A stretch of DNA of 64,000 nt from NCBI GenBank assembly GCA_050084515.1, contig CM114274.1:17980001-18044000 (forward strand), in the 5' to 3' direction. A program made the position numbers and the translations under genes. Under the pieces are notes generated by a model, which saw only the letters and a list, made by a program, of their open reading frames with translations, had not been told where the DNA came from and ran no database searches. Source of the DNA: Blasia pusilla (Eukaryota > Marchantiophyta > Marchantiopsida > Blasiales). Position 1 is the first letter of the stretch. Each line of letters starts with the position of its first letter. Shown here in pieces: positions 1 through 12,840 of this stretch.

Positions 1-399
1 CTTGTGCCACATGGCTTCCTCTCAAGGCTTAGCCAATCCCATTTTTACACAAGTTGATTACATGTTATCTCCTCCTAAAATATCCTCATGAAATCACTTC
101 ATATCCTTCTAACTACTCAAACTATGAACTACCTTAGCCACTAGCCAAGACTACTTTAGCTTTATTTTCAGGAATAAATAAACCCACTACTTTAATTTTA
201 TACTCTCATATCTCATTTATTATCTCTTTTCCTAAAATTGGGCCCACCACACAAATGAGGCACCACAAAGAGGTTTAAACGTGAAAATTTCCTAAGCTAA
301 TGTACTTAATACTTATAAAACTCTCTCTAACACTAATAAGAGAGGATTTTATATAGTGGATCTTTTTATCATACGAAAATGGATCCAGTGGGGGCTAGA
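1..399. other. No gene seen
   Basis: AT-rich sequence with no convincing reading frame and no recognised repeat boundary. Confidence 0.5.
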
Positions 400-990
400 A
401 GCGGGCTTCCTACGTGCCCCTAGAGGCTGGCTCGCGGGCCCAACCCTTGCTGCCCAGACACTGGCATGTCGACGTGTGGGGCATACGAGCAAGGTTGCAC
501 ACTTATAAATTCGGTGTCCGTCGACATGTCCATATCCGCACACTTATGTCTATCCCTAGGACGGACATGTCTGTGTGGACCTTGGTACTCGTAGTCGGCA
601 GCCGAGCGTGCCCCACCTCCAACGTAGACGTGGGCTCAACCAGCCCGCACCTAGTCTAGAAACCTATGGCCCATTCCTGCCACTTGTTTTGTAGCTCGTA
701 CCAAGTCCGCCCAAGCGTGCACTATGCGTGCTTATGGCTTGCCGGCAGTTGCGAGCCTCTGTGCGCTAGATGTGGATCCACATGGGTTGAGTTCGCGGCA
801 AGACGAGGGCAAGGTGCAGGCTAGATGAGCAGGCCCCACCCCATACGGCACAGGCATTGGCAAGTCGGCGTGTGGGTCATACAAGCAAGATTGTACATAG
901 ATCCTAAACGCGCGTCAAGGTTGCATGCATAAAAAGTCAATGTCAGTGGACTTATATTTGTCCTAATGACGGACATGTTTGTGCACTAGA
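400..990. repeat. GC-rich degenerate repeat, two partial units
   Basis: Two diverged units lie in direct orientation. A block near 460-575 (GGCATGTCGACGTGTGG, then AGGTTGCACAC, then GGACGGACATGTCTGTG) recurs near 850-985 in altered form (GGCAAGTCGGCGTGTGG, AAGGTTGCATG, GACGGACATGTTTGTG). The same words occur inverted in the insert at 48241-48866, so this is probably a remnant of the same element family. Short open frames here show no protein similarity I recognise. Confidence 0.5.
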
Positions 991-1398
991 AGAAATGTAT
1001 GGGTTTTACGACTAAAGTTTAAATGACTCGCTGAAAAAAAGACTCAAATTATGACTTGAATGGTTTAGTCATTAATTTAGCGTCGTACTACTTGCCTAGT
1101 CATGTGCTTATGACACAAGTAGTTAGCAATACCCTTTAGTCATGACAAGTCATACTTGCTACACTAGCCTAATTATTGTGAGTCATAAACAACGTTCTAT
1201 ATATTTTAATGATTTCATGTTCCAATGATATTGTGTTTTTTAACAATTTTGGGATAGAATTTGCTTAGACCATTCCATATGATACAATGCTTCATTCTTT
1301 AAAGCAATGTTTCTCATAGATAGTAAAACTTCCCAACATGAAACCCACCCATATCCATATGCATATATGGCCAAATTTAGAGTTTGAAGTAATATTCC

Positions 1399-3460
1399 AA
1401 GTTTTCTTTGGACTTTGCTCTTTGTACTAAGGCATCATGTGTTCCCATCATTGGATTGAGCTTGAACCTTAGGGATGTGGGCAAAGGACCTCTTGCTCTT
1501 GGATGATGTGGATCTTGCATATATTATTTCAAGTTTAATTTAAAAATGGAGATTGCATTTAGGGTTTGGATTTTTAATTCCCTCTATGAGTGGTCATTTG
1601 GACATTTTCTTTTCCTACTAGGACCCTGACACTGAAGTGTCTGTTGTGACAAGCTTTCATGATTTATGGACTCTTTGGTGAGGAGGATGGCCAAAAAATG
1701 ATGAAGAAAGAGGTAGACGAGTGATTTAGAAGTAATGCTCTAAGTCTTCTTTGGATTTTGATCTTTGTACTCATGCATCATACGCTCCCACCGTTGGACC
1801 GAGCTAAAATTGAAGGAATGTGGGGTTGTAAAGGGACTCTTGCCAAGAGACAGTGTGGATCTTGCATATCATATTTCATGTTCAATTAAAAAATAGGAGA
1901 CCATGTTTAGGGTTTTGGATTATTAATTCCCCCTATAAGTGGTCATTTGGATATTTTTCTTTTCCCACTAGGACCTTGACATTGAAGTTCCTGTTGTGAC
2001 AAAATTTCATGATTTATGGACTCTTTGGTGGAGGAGGGCCAAAAAATGAAGAAGAAAGAGGAAGACAGGTGATTTACAAGTAATGTTCCAAGTCTTCTTT
2101 GGATTTTGATCTTCGTACTCAAGCATCATGTGTTCCCACCATTAGATCAAGCTGAAACTTGAGTAATGTGGGGTCCCAAAGGCACTCTTGCTATTGGACG
2201 GTGTGGATCTTGTATACCATACTTCATGTTTAATTACAAAATAGGAGACTACATTTAGGGTTTTGGATTTTTAATTCCCTCTCTGAGTGGTCATTTGGAG
2301 ATTTTATTTTTCCCACCAGGAACATGATAGAAGTGCTTTTTGTGAGAAAACTTCATGCTTTATAGACTCTTTGGTGAAGAGGAGGGCCAAAAATTGAAGA
2401 AGAAAGAGGAAGATGAGTTATTTCCAAATAATGTTACAAGTCTTCTTTGGATTTTGATCTTTGTACTCAAGCATCGTGCGTTCCCACCGTTGGATGGATC
2501 TAAAACCTGAGTAATGTGATTCCGTAAAGGTACTCTTGCTATCGGACAATGTGGATTTTGCTTGTCATACTTCACGTTGAATTAAAAAGTAGGAGACCAC
2601 ATTAAGGGTTTTGGATTTTCAATTCCCTCTATGAGTGATAATTTGGAGATTTTCTTTTTCCCATAAGGCCCTGACACTAAAGTCCATGTTTTAACAAACT
2701 TTCATGATTTATGGACTCTTTGGTGAAGAGGAGGGCCAAAAAATGGAGAAGAAATATGAAGATGAGTGATTTATGAGTACAATTTCAAGTCTTATTTGGA
2801 TTTTGATCTTTGTACACACGCATCATGGATTCCCACCGTTGGATCAAGCTAAATCCTGAGGAATGTGGGGTCCCAAAGGCACTCTTTCTATTGGACAGTG
2901 CGGATCTTGCATATCATACTTCATGTTCACTTAAAAAATAGGAGACCACATTTAGGGTTTTGGATTTTTAATTCCCACTATGGGTGATCATTTGGAGATT
3001 TTATTTTTTTCCTCTGGGATCCTCATACTAAATTTTATGTTATGACAAAATTTTATGATCTATGGACTTTATGGTGAAGAGGAGGGACAAAACATTAGGA
3101 AGAAGGAGGAAGATGAGTGATTTATGAGAAACGTTCCAAGACTTTTTTGATTTTGATCTTTATACTAGAGCATCATAAGTTCCCACCGTTGGATTGAGTT
3201 GACATTTGAGCGATGTGGGGATGCAAATTCCCTCTTGCTCACAGACGGTGTGGATCTTCCATATCATACTTCATGTTGAATTAAAAAATGGGAGACCACA
3301 TTTAGGGTTTTGGATATTTTATTCTGTCTATGGGTGGTCATTTGGATATTTTCTTGTTCCCATGGAATCGGGACACTGAAGTTGATGTTGTGAAAAACTA
3401 TCATGATTGATGGATTTTGAGGTGAAGAGGAGGGCCAAAAAATGAGAAAGAAAGATGTGA
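1399..3460. repeat. Tandem array, six units of about 347 bp
   Basis: A unit containing AAGTCTTCTTTGGATTTTGA, then a CATCATG...TTCCCACCGTTGGAT block and TTTAGGGTTTTGGATTTT, recurs with starts near 1399, 1742, 2090, 2438, 2787 and 3138, a spacing of 343-351 bp. The sixth unit fades out near 3460. Units differ by scattered substitutions and small indels, so this is an old local satellite-like array. It has no coding potential. The single TTTAGGG words are not a telomeric array. Confidence 0.9.
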
Positions 3461-4085
3461 GGGTTCAGGGTTTAGGGTGGGGATTGGTTTGAGGTTGTGT
3501 TTAGAGAAACCGCTTCCCCTGTTTTTGCCAACTATCTTTAAAAGCTTAGGTAGTGATGACAGATGTCACATTGAAAGAAAAAGTTTCTATCAAGAGTGCA
3601 AGAAAATTGGGCAAGATACTTGTGTGTAAATAGGCATGGGTCACCTTCAATACAATGTCGGACATCGAAGGGAGGATAGTCGTGGAGCCGTCAATGGTAA
3701 AGAGTTTTTTTTATCATAGTAAGGGCTGGCTTGGATGCATTGTGAATGACATGGAATTAGAGAGAATTTGATAGATGACGTGGCATAAGAGGGAATGTTG
3801 ATGGATGATGTGGCATGGAAGGGAAGGTTGACATATGGCGTCATTTGGTTACTTGCGGACGAGTAAGGTGTCCCTTTGGTTACTTGCCGGCAAGTATGGT
3901 GTGTTGTGGTTGGCGGGAGAAAATGAGCAAAGAGTGGGAAGTTCAGAGTTTCGTTGAGTGGGAAGTGGGAAGTTCAGAGTTGCATTGAGTGGGGGGGTCG
4001 GTATGTATGATTGCAGCGACGTACCCTTCGATTTGAACATTCCTTCACTTTACCTCCGCAATTTGGAATATTCGATGGTTTTGAC
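3461..4085. other. No gene seen
   Basis: A short local duplication is visible around 3845-3895 (GGTTACTTGC repeated) and 3945-3985 (GTGGGAAGTTCAGAGTT twice). Nothing coding is recognised. Confidence 0.4.
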
Positions 4086-4955
4086 AAAGACAGATAAGAA
4101 CCTGAAAATATGAAAAATAAAGAAGCTAATCAAGGCTTTGGAATTTTTCCGAGGGAACGGAACGAGCATGATCTCACTTATCAGGCCCCCTTGGGATCCA
4201 CTCTCCCGTGCCCCTTGAGATGAATTTTGATAAAGTTGTGAATCAAAAAACAGCCATCACTATGGCTCAACAAAGATTGAAGTTGTAGAACAAGCTGCCA
4301 TTGAATGGATTGGTCTTATACACTGGTACTATCGTGACAAACGACGACAAAGAGACGAAGGTTACTATAGACTTTGAATCTTTCAAGCCCATCAACACTT
4401 CACCATACCTATATGATAACAAGTTTCACATACGGGCTCTGAATGAGTTGCTAGAGTTTGACGACAAGTTTGGCTTCATTGTGATGGACTGTAATAGAAC
4501 CTTGTTATGCACATTAAGTGGAAATACCCAAGAAGTCCCTCATAAGTTCATCGTGTATCTATCAAAGGAGCATGGCTGCAGAGGTCACTTAGCGCTTCAT
4601 TTTGCTCGATTGCGAATGGAGAAGAGGCATAATTATGTCAAGAAAATGGAAAAGTTGGCAATCCAATTTTTTGTGCATCCAACAACCAGCCATCCAAATG
4701 TTGTTGGTCTCGGCTTAGCCGGATCTGCATATTTCAAGATTGAATTGAGTTAAGCGGACATGTATGATCCTCGAGCTCAAGAAAAAGTTCTTGACGTCAT
4801 TGACATGTCTTATGGAGGGAGAACGGATTTAGACAAGCTACCGAAGTGTTAGCACAGATTCTCTGAATGTGAAATTCATTGAAGTGAGAGGTTGATAGGG
4901 AAGTACTTTTAAGGAATTAGCCAAGACACTGGGAAGTATGTGTCGAGGTCCTTTT
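4086..4955 (+). pseudogene. eRF1: eRF1 (translation release factor 1) pseudogene, partial
   Basis: Conceptual translation follows eukaryotic peptide chain release factor 1, the protein that reads stop codons at the ribosomal A site. Recognisable pieces, in order, are [89 protein letters not shown] and LIGKYF.GISQDTGKYV. The longest open stretch is 4301-4753. The frame is broken by a TGA where the family has Trp (IWKIKK), a TAG in place of Tyr before NKLP, further stops and a small deletion. That deletion removes the stretch with the NIKS tip of domain N. The N-terminus and the C-terminal domain are absent. Plant eRF1 coding regions are normally intronless, so lack of introns does not prove retroposition. 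It is clearly non-functional. Confidence 0.9.
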
Positions 4956-6549
4956 GTTGTGTAGATAGGGCTCCTTGAGAGCATCTAGGTAGCGCAAAGT
5001 AGATCTCGTCTAGACATGTACGACTGAAGGGATTTTTAGAATGGGGAAACATGAAGACGGGGCGTGGAGAGGAGCCTTTAAGCCAACTCTAGACTGTCAC
5101 TTCAAATGTTCTCTCCATAGCTAAATGATTCAGATTTGATGCTCTCCCTCCGATTCTTCAATGCTTGATGCTAATGTGCAAAAGTATACCACCAAGTACG
5201 TGCCATCTAGTAACATAATGTGACAGAATTGGAACATGACCTAGTGATAAGATGATTTCACAAAGGGAAAGAAATAGTATGACAACCTCGGGTCTTGCAT
5301 TAGTCCTCTGCTTAACCAAGACCAAGAAATTCACACTAAGTATTTGCAGCAATACGTAGTATGGTAAAGAGAAGGAAGTCTCAAAAGTTAGACCTCTCAA
5401 GCTCCCTTCTGTAAAGACATGATCATAGCGATTGTACACCATGGCTCCCTTTTTGTCATCTTGTCTGAAAAACCCACTAGCTTTGTAGATGTTGATGCAC
5501 CATTCACCTTAGCTCGGTGGGAGATGCCAAGACATAAGGAATTCTTGTTGATCTTGCATTTTGTTTGGTTTTCACCCCCTGGCTTAGCATACCATACCAC
5601 CACTGAAGTGTATACTTTCTTTGTGCATTCTATTTTGAAAGTGTACTCGGTAAGTAGTTCATGTGGTAGCTTGTTACAGAAAATCCCACACCTGGTTGTA
5701 TGTTCTTATTTAGATAAGAGGCTGAGAGACTATACTAGTTATCTAGTAGCTTTGCTTGCTTGCTTTGGGGAATGAATTTGTACACAACTTAAACACTTCT
5801 GGTGTTACCAACTTAGCAATAGGGTTTTATGCTTTGTTTGGTGTGTTGTAGATTTTGTGGGGGACACCAAGTAGTAGGATAGCAAATCACCTTTGTGCCA
5901 AATGACTCGAATCTTCTCCAATCTTCACACAACTATGAGATAATCTAGGAATCTGATGCTGACTCAATCTACTCACGTATTTAGAGACCTTGTGCAACTT
6001 GGGATTGAGATGGATGTCCTCTCTTTATTTCTCTGAGAATGAGTGGTACTCAATTGAAGGTGACCTGAGCCATTAAGTATTGCTTGTATTTGAGGAGAGA
6101 GAGAGTGTCTATCATAGTGTGAGTGTTGATACTATACATGTACATTGGTTTTACCAGCTTAGCTCTTGCTCTATGTGTTATGAATTTTGTGCAGAAAACC
6201 AAGTAGTGATAGGGTCACTTCCCCATATTTGAGTATATATAAGAGTATGAAAGGTTATGCATCATAGGGTCATTTTCCCCTTATTTCAAGCTTTGGTGGA
6301 AAGGAGCAATTTCATGGCAAAAATATCCTGTTAGAAATGGTATGGGTGGATTTGAAGGATTTTATGATCCAAATCATCCCTTGTGGACACCTAATCTGGT
6401 TGATGACCATCCACATATGACTTTTGCTGATTCGCTTGGGTGAAGCATCATCTGGTCGGAGATGCATGTGAGGAAAGTGATCCAATAGGTGTTTTGTGTC
6501 ATGAATATGAAGCTGGTTGAATTTAGATATGAAATTTCTCAGGTTTTGA
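4956..6549. other. No gene recognised
   Basis: AT-rich DNA with a few frames up to 118 codons on both strands (for example 5419-5775 plus and 5158-5442 minus, overlapping antisense). None shows a domain, signal or motif I recognise. Confidence 0.4.
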
Positions 6550-7000
6550 GTGCAGATTAAATGCTTAATATTTCGGCCATATATAAGCATGTTAGGAAAC
6601 TTAGTGATTCTTAAAAATGCTTTAGCTTTGGGTTATGCTTTCTTCTCTTCAAGTTTTGATCTTACTTTTGTTGAGTAAACCTGCATTGGTATGAACCACT
6701 CAAGATCATTTTCAGGTATCTATTTATGGGTTATCATCCCCTAGTTATTATCAAGACTCAACTTGATTTTTGAGCGAAGCATTGTAATCATTAATATGAA
6801 GGATATAATATTTTGAATGAGTGAATGATTTGAGTGCAATGCATTTTGATCTTCACAGATTTTGCATGTGGCTTATTAGGTTGGCTTGCAACTTTTACCA
6901 TGTATAACCATATTAAGAACTATGTCATTCCTTCTTAGGCTTTTTTTTTCTAGTTGTGATATCAATTCTTTTGAGTAAACCTGCATTGGTTGTGAAATGC
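6550..7000. repeat. Diverged direct duplication, about 300 bp period
   Basis: GAGTAAACCTGCATTGGT occurs near 6674 and near 6973, each preceded by alignable AT-rich sequence (a TTAGGAAAC/TTAAGAAC block and a TTTTTCTAGTTGTGAT-like block). This reads as one old tandem duplication immediately upstream of the copia fragment. It might be part of that element's LTR, but I cannot define LTR ends. Confidence 0.45.
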
Positions 7001-7301
7001 TATCAATGATCAATCCTGCCCTTCAAGTTCTATCGCAATGACTATACAAGCCCACTTACAAAGCGTTGAACCTCTGTGACTACATCAATCACCATATATT
7101 ATTAGGTGACCTAAGTAGTTACTCTTAGTCATAGCCCATGACACATAATAGTGTTTCCAATGACTCACATAGTCACTATATCATTACTACGAACATATAA
7201 AGGATTGGTGGAGCCACATGAAAATGACTCAATGTAGGACAAAAATAAAGAAAATGATTGAAAATGACACGTCAAGTGACACCACATTACATTTTCTCAC
7301 A

Positions 7302-7313
7302 TGGTATCAGAGC
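7302..7313 (+). other. Primer binding site of a Ty1/copia element (initiator Met tRNA)
   Basis: TGGTATCAGAGC is the classic plant Ty1/copia primer binding site, complementary to the 3' end of initiator methionine tRNA. It follows CTCACA, which would be the last bases of a 5' LTR, and precedes the gag start by about 60 bases. Confidence 0.85.
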
Positions 7314-8400
7314 AATAGGTTTTTGAGTATTTTGTATTTGACGATCTAGTGTGTTTGCACAAATTCTTGAGAGATGCCTATTTCTTCGTCAATCCGTGCT
7401 CATGCTCCTCCATTGGGTGAAGGGAAGTTAGATCAATGGATCTAACTATATACTATGGAGGTTCAAAATGAGAATTTTCCTCGAATCATTTTAGATCTAG
7501 GAGACGACCACAAGGGTCGATTCAAATTCACAAGCTACTTTGAGTTCTGCTTGTTCATCTAGCTTCATCGATCATGTTGTATTGCTAGCGTGGAAACGAA
7601 GAAACGTTGATGCTCTATAGGCTATTGTCACAAATATAACTAATTTAGTCATGACTCTCATTCAGTATACGACAATTATTGTTGAGGTGTGGGACATTGT
7701 GAAAAAACAGTATGAAACTAGGAATGAGATTCAGATTTCAAAATCTAGAGAATCACTTTACGTCCAAAAAAAATTTAGAAGGAGAAAGCGGAGCAATTTT
7801 TTACGAGGATCAAGAAGCTTCAAGATTAGATGGCCTCGGTGGGAATCTCAAAGTCTAGTGAAGATTTGGCATATTGGTGCATAAGCATTTTGCCTCCAAG
7901 GTGTGGTAGTGTTCGCTAACTTTTGAAAATTTAGCACAATGCTGGTAGAAGAGGAAATGGGCTTCAAAGCAAAAGAGGGAACTCATGGTGCATTAACTGC
8001 CAACATACAAATGGGTAGAAATCAAGACTATAGTTCAAATATCAAGAAAAAATTTCCCAAGAAACCTTTCAAAGGCTTCTATTGTGGTAAGATAGCTCAT
8101 TTTATCAAAGATTGTAGAAAGATGCCTCAACATGAGAAGAATGGATGTTTAAGACATAGGAAGGGGTCCAGAATTTTTTAGAACTAGAAGAACATGAGAT
8201 AGATGCTTGGGTAGCAATCAAGGAGTTTTGCACACAAGTAGAGCATTGCACTAAGTCAAAGAGTGAACATGCATGGGTGTTTGATAGTGGGTCATGACGT
8301 ATTACTCATTGTTTCTCGACAAAAGATATGACAACATTCATACAATATCAAAAGTTCAACAACGCAATTGATTTTATTTTGTTCAATACAAGAGACGCGG
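7302..8400 (+). mobile_element. Ty1/copia retrotransposon fragment: PBS, gag, start of protease
   Basis: After the primer site a gag-like frame opens at ATG 7374 and decays through stops and frameshifts. Visible pieces are a UBN2/gag-like stretch (QYETRNEIQISKSRESLYV, 7700-7770), a nucleocapsid zinc knuckle near 8077-8120 (GFYCGKIAHFIKDC, with the first Cys of CX2C replaced by Gly), and the start of the protease near 8275 (WVFDSGS, stop, RITH; the family motif is WxxDSGAS.HM). Integrase, reverse transcriptase, RNase H and the 3' LTR are missing. It is a non-autonomous truncated relic. Confidence 0.85.
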
Positions 8401-10575
8401 AGACTTTCCTCTCTTAGTATAGTACTAGAGGATTTCCCGTGGTATTCGCGGGTGATCTTCAAAGTTTATAAGCCTTAGCTCCTCCTTTAATTATCCCTTC
8501 TCCATTTAATTGTCTCTTCTTAATTTTTCTTAAGACAGATGTCAACACATGATGAGGGTTTCCTCAAACTTGACACTCTTTTAATTATGTAACAAACATA
8601 ACGATTGTGCTATGCAAGCGTGAAAATCATCTCGAAGAAATGCATCCACTAAGTTAGTGATTTTAAATCTTTATGACTTGTTAGCTCTCATGTTATACTT
8701 GACACATTTCTATTAAAAATGTCAAGAGCGGAGGAGGAAAAAAAAACGTCCGAGGAGAACCGGGGCTGCGAGTAGAGCTGGTCGACTGGAATTGAAAATT
8801 ATCGTCTTAAGTGACAAATGTCCGGCAGCATTTCTGAGGGTCGTCTACCCTCTTCCGGAAAGTGGCTGGCTACAACATTATATGCGAGACGTTTGCTGTT
8901 TGTTGGGAGAATTTGGTCAGAAAATGTCCGTTCCTAGGAAGTATTTCCGGGATACCATTGCTTTGCAATTTTGGAGAGCCGGATTATCACAGGGGTATTA
9001 GCCGAGCATCGGAAAATAAATAAGATGGGAGGGCGAGGTGGTAGCATTTGAATGGATCCTAACAAATGTTGAATCTGACAGATGTTCACATCCGTCAGAT
9101 TCTTTCTGGGAGTTTTAAGCCGTCCACTCTAGGGTAAGCTACCTGTGGGGTCGTGATGCTACATCCGTCCTATTCCCGAATCCCAATGGTTGCACATCCG
9201 AATTCTAGACTCCAGAGGGTCTGAGGGGGTAGTGGGTCGAGTGGAGTTGAGGGATCCCATTTGCCTTGTGATCTCAAGATTCTCAGCCTGCGCGTCTGGA
9301 CTGAGGACTATCCTCTCTTCATCTCGTCTCTTCATGACTTCGTCTCGTCTTTTTGTTGCTCTCACGTTGTGCGGGACAGTGCGGTAGCAACGGCACTACG
9401 GGTCACGGGTGTGAGACGGTGAGAACATGTGACTCTCGAGTCGAGTCTCGAGTCTCAACTGGAATTTGGAATTTTGGAAGCATTGCGACAGCGCGAATAG
9501 ACTCAGTAGAGCTTTTTCTCAAATTTTGAGGTAGTGCGGTTGCAGCGGCAAAACCCCATCTGCTATCACGAGTAGAGCTGCAATAAAATTGACTGTCATT
9601 TCTAGCTCTGTTTGGACACTCACTATGTGGCTGTAGCTTTCTCTCGACTTTCGAGTATCAACTCTCACTCTGTTTGAACTCTTGATCTTGTTGTGCAAGA
9701 CAGTGCGGCACTACGGGTGTGAGGTAGTGAGGCTGTGTGACTCTCGAGTTGAGTCTCGACTTTCATTTTGAGGTACTAACGCTATAGCAGCGTAGCTTTG
9801 TCTCGACTGTCAACTCTCGCCCTGTGTTTGGAGTCTCGCTATGTGGCTACGACTCTCGACTCTTGCTCTCCGGCTATGACTTGTCAATGAGTGACTATTG
9901 TCTCTTGTCCGGATTCTAACTACGCTATTCAGACTTGTCTCCTATCTTTGCATGCCCTCAGGCTTTAGCAGTGTCAAATATGTTCACGCTTTCTTTCCTT
10001 TCATGACTAGCCCGCTACATTGTTGTTGCGTATCAACGACGAATCTCGCCGTGTTGACACAATGGAGTTGCCGCAGCACCTCAAGGCCGGGTCTCTCTCG
10101 AACGCTGCGAAACTTTGCTCTTCCTAGAAATCTATGTTCAGCTCCCTAATCTGTCAGGGACTCAATTTGTCTGTCCACTCCGCAAACTTCCAATTTTGCT
10201 CGCGAGCCACTTGTGCTTGCACAATATTTTTGCAAATTAGTCAGGCCTTTGGATACTCCATTTCAACGAGAGTATTACATTACTCACGATCGCCTTCAAC
10301 ATGCTATCTGCTCAGACAGAATTTCTAACTTGACAAGGTTCTTAACATAATTTTGGAGGCTTTTGATTTGCACTTTCACAAGCTTTATAATTTTAGTTGA
10401 TGCCCTTCTTTGCCCAACTCTACAACAAGTTTTCCTTTTCGTCATTGCAAACAAGCTTTTGCTTTTGGTTAAGGGTGGGAACTTGTGACTTGAAAAGGTC
10501 TTAAGGTTCCTTGACCTAAACTAGACTAGGTCACTTCCAACCTCTATCTGCTTGGACATTATTGTTCTGTCATAG
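8401..10575. other. No gene seen; one strong hairpin
   Basis: The sequence 9400-9900 is rich in degenerate CTCGAGTC/TCTCGACT words, a simple-sequence-like texture. An inverted repeat at 9071-9102 (GAATCTGACAGATG, loop TTCA, CATCCGTCAGATTC) has 14-bp arms with one mismatch. No protein is recognised. Confidence 0.45.
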
Positions 10576-12775
10576 ATGGCTAAGAGACAGCGAACTATGA
10601 GCGAGATGGTAAACAAAAAAAGTAAACCAAGACTTTCGAGAAGACAGAAGTCGGTCAAGGTCGGGGTCATCGGATGGGCAGGAAATTGAAAAATCTAGTG
10701 CTCCTTCCGAAAGTCAAGTCGAGAAGAATCGATTGGCTTGGAAGGATGTATGGTACACCTTCTTTTATTGGATAGAATTTTATGTAGAATCCGGTAGAAT
10801 ATTTTGCAAAGTTTGTAAACAGGAGAAGAGCAAGAATTCATTTGCAAGAGATGGTGCCATAAACTGTAAGTTTCGGCCTTTACAGATCATGGTAAATCTA
10901 ATGAACATGTGAAGCTTTCTTGGGCTACAAATATAGGAAACAGGTCCATGGTCAAGGCCATTGCCACTACTAATAGGACCTGTGACACTGCCTTGTTGAC
11001 TTTGTTTAAGTGCGCATATTTTATTGCGAAGGAAGCCATGGCTTTTGCCAAATTTCTGAATCTGTGTAAGTTGCTACTTTCTGTGAATCAATTACCCGAG
11101 ATTTATACCAGGATGAGAAGAGTGGTGCTGAAATGTGTTATTATATTAGTCAAGTGCTACATAGAAGAACCCTTCTGAAAGTGCAACAATCCCCTTTTTT
11201 TGGGATCATGATTGATGAGTCTACTGATATTTTAGTAACGGGCCATCTTGTAGTATTTGCAACGTACATACGAGAGGGGCAAGTGGAGAATTCTTATATA
11301 GGATTGCTGCAATGTCCAGAGAAATGTTCTAATGCAATTACTAACAATCTTATAGAGTTGATCAAGGACTGTGGACTAGATAGTTCTAAGATGGTGGCTT
11401 TTGGATCAGATGGAGCCTCCACTATGGTAGGTAGTCAAAATGGAGTAGCTTCTTAGTTGAAGCAGAAGATGAATCCTTTTCTGTTGTCTGTGCATTGCGT
11501 TGCGCATAGAACTAACTTAGCTGCTTTGACAGCAGCCAAAGGAGCAAGGTGTAAAGATGTATCTACAGAAATAGATTCTATCTTGAATATTATAGCTGGA
11601 TACTTTAGAAGGTCTTCAAAGAGGAAGTGTGGTCTTGCAGCTTTGTAGGAGAAGTTGAATGATTCTCAGAGGGTCAAGAAAAGATACCATAAAATTCTTT
11701 GGTTATCGCAATGGCAAGCCGTGAGTACTTTGTGTGATTCGTTGGAGTCTTTCCTTACATATTTTAGGGATATTCTCCATTCTAAGGATGATGGTAATGC
11801 TGCTAATATGTACAACAAGTTGAGATTATTTCAAATGATCTACCACTTGTATTTTTTGGCAGACATTTTGTGTATACTTGCTAACTTGAGTAATGCTTTC
11901 CAGTACAAGTTTGTAGATGTTAGTATCATCGGTAGTATTGTGAATTCTGAGATTGCTTCTATTACAATGAACTTTGTGATGGAGAGTCATGACTTGAATG
12001 CTTCTACAGTCTCCGAGGCAACATGTTATTATCTCTTATCTGATTTTGGACCCTATGGTGGTTATTTAAAACGATTGCAATCTATGATCAGGGGTAGAAA
12101 GTACCATAGTATTGAAATGTTGAGGGATCCTACTGGAAAGGATTTACTAGCTGCTCTAACTTTCCAGAAAAGTTATGTTGAGAATGTATGCGCGGCCTTA
12201 CAAGATCGATTCAGGGACAATAATTTGATAGGTGCAATGAGGATTTTGAATCCTTTGCAAATGCCCTCAAGGCTAGTAGGGTTGAATAGTTGGGGTTGCA
12301 AGGATGTTGATGATCTTTGTGCACATTTTGGAAGTGATTCTCCTGTGAGGGGTCAATTGCAACCTTCTGTTGTGAATTCAACATATATAAAACTAGAGTT
12401 TCAGTCATTTAAGCTCATGGCCACGATAGAATGGAAAAACACGAACTTTCGAGATCTGTGGAGAATGGTAAGTTGGAATCCATCCTTACAATGTAAGTTA
12501 TCTAATTTTCTTGTATTAGCCAACATTGCTAGGGTACAATGTGTGAAAACTGCAATTTGTGAGAGAGCTTTCTTTGTGCAGAATATGATTAAGAACTAAA
12601 CATTTAGATGTTGTTCTTAGGATAGCCTTGGAGGGGAAGATTGTTGACTATGAGGATCTTTTGGTCGGATCGGTAGTGCTTTGGAAAAATTCTGCACATT
12701 TTAGATATGTATATTCTAATCCTGAGAAATACGTGAATGACGTGGACACTCCATTAGAGGCTGCAAGTGTATAAG
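10576..12775 (+). pseudogene. hAT-superfamily transposase pseudogene (ZBED/DUF4371-like)
   Basis: A likely start is ATG 10576. In order come a BED-type zinc finger region near 10735-10870 (IFCKVCKQEKSKNSF), an RNase H-like catalytic core beginning FFGIMIDESTDI (about 11195) with FGSDGASTMVG (about 11400) and VHCVAHRTNLAAL (about 11490), then RYHKILWLSQWQAV, and the hAT dimerisation end (LANIARVQCVKTAICERAF, 12513-12570, followed after a frame change by LRIALEG). From 11133 to 12599 a single frame is interrupted only by TAG codons at 11454 and 11646. The second falls where relatives have Gln, as CAG to TAG. A frameshift lies before 11133 and another at about 12597. A transposase of this type cuts and pastes DNA. 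I could not define terminal inverted repeats or the 8-bp target duplication. Dead copy. Confidence 0.85.
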
Positions 12776-12840
12776 ACTCTCCAAATGCACCAATTTCAGA
12801 TGTTTAGTAGGTTGGGATGGAGGGATGAGAGGGTAGGGTC

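Noticed and set aside
1399-3460. Regularly spaced repeats as a CRISPR array
   Set aside because: The whole 347-bp unit is repeated, there are no short repeats with unique spacers, and the genome is eukaryotic.
2240-3500. TTTAGGG words as interstitial telomere sequence
   Set aside because: They occur singly, once per tandem unit, never as consecutive repeats.
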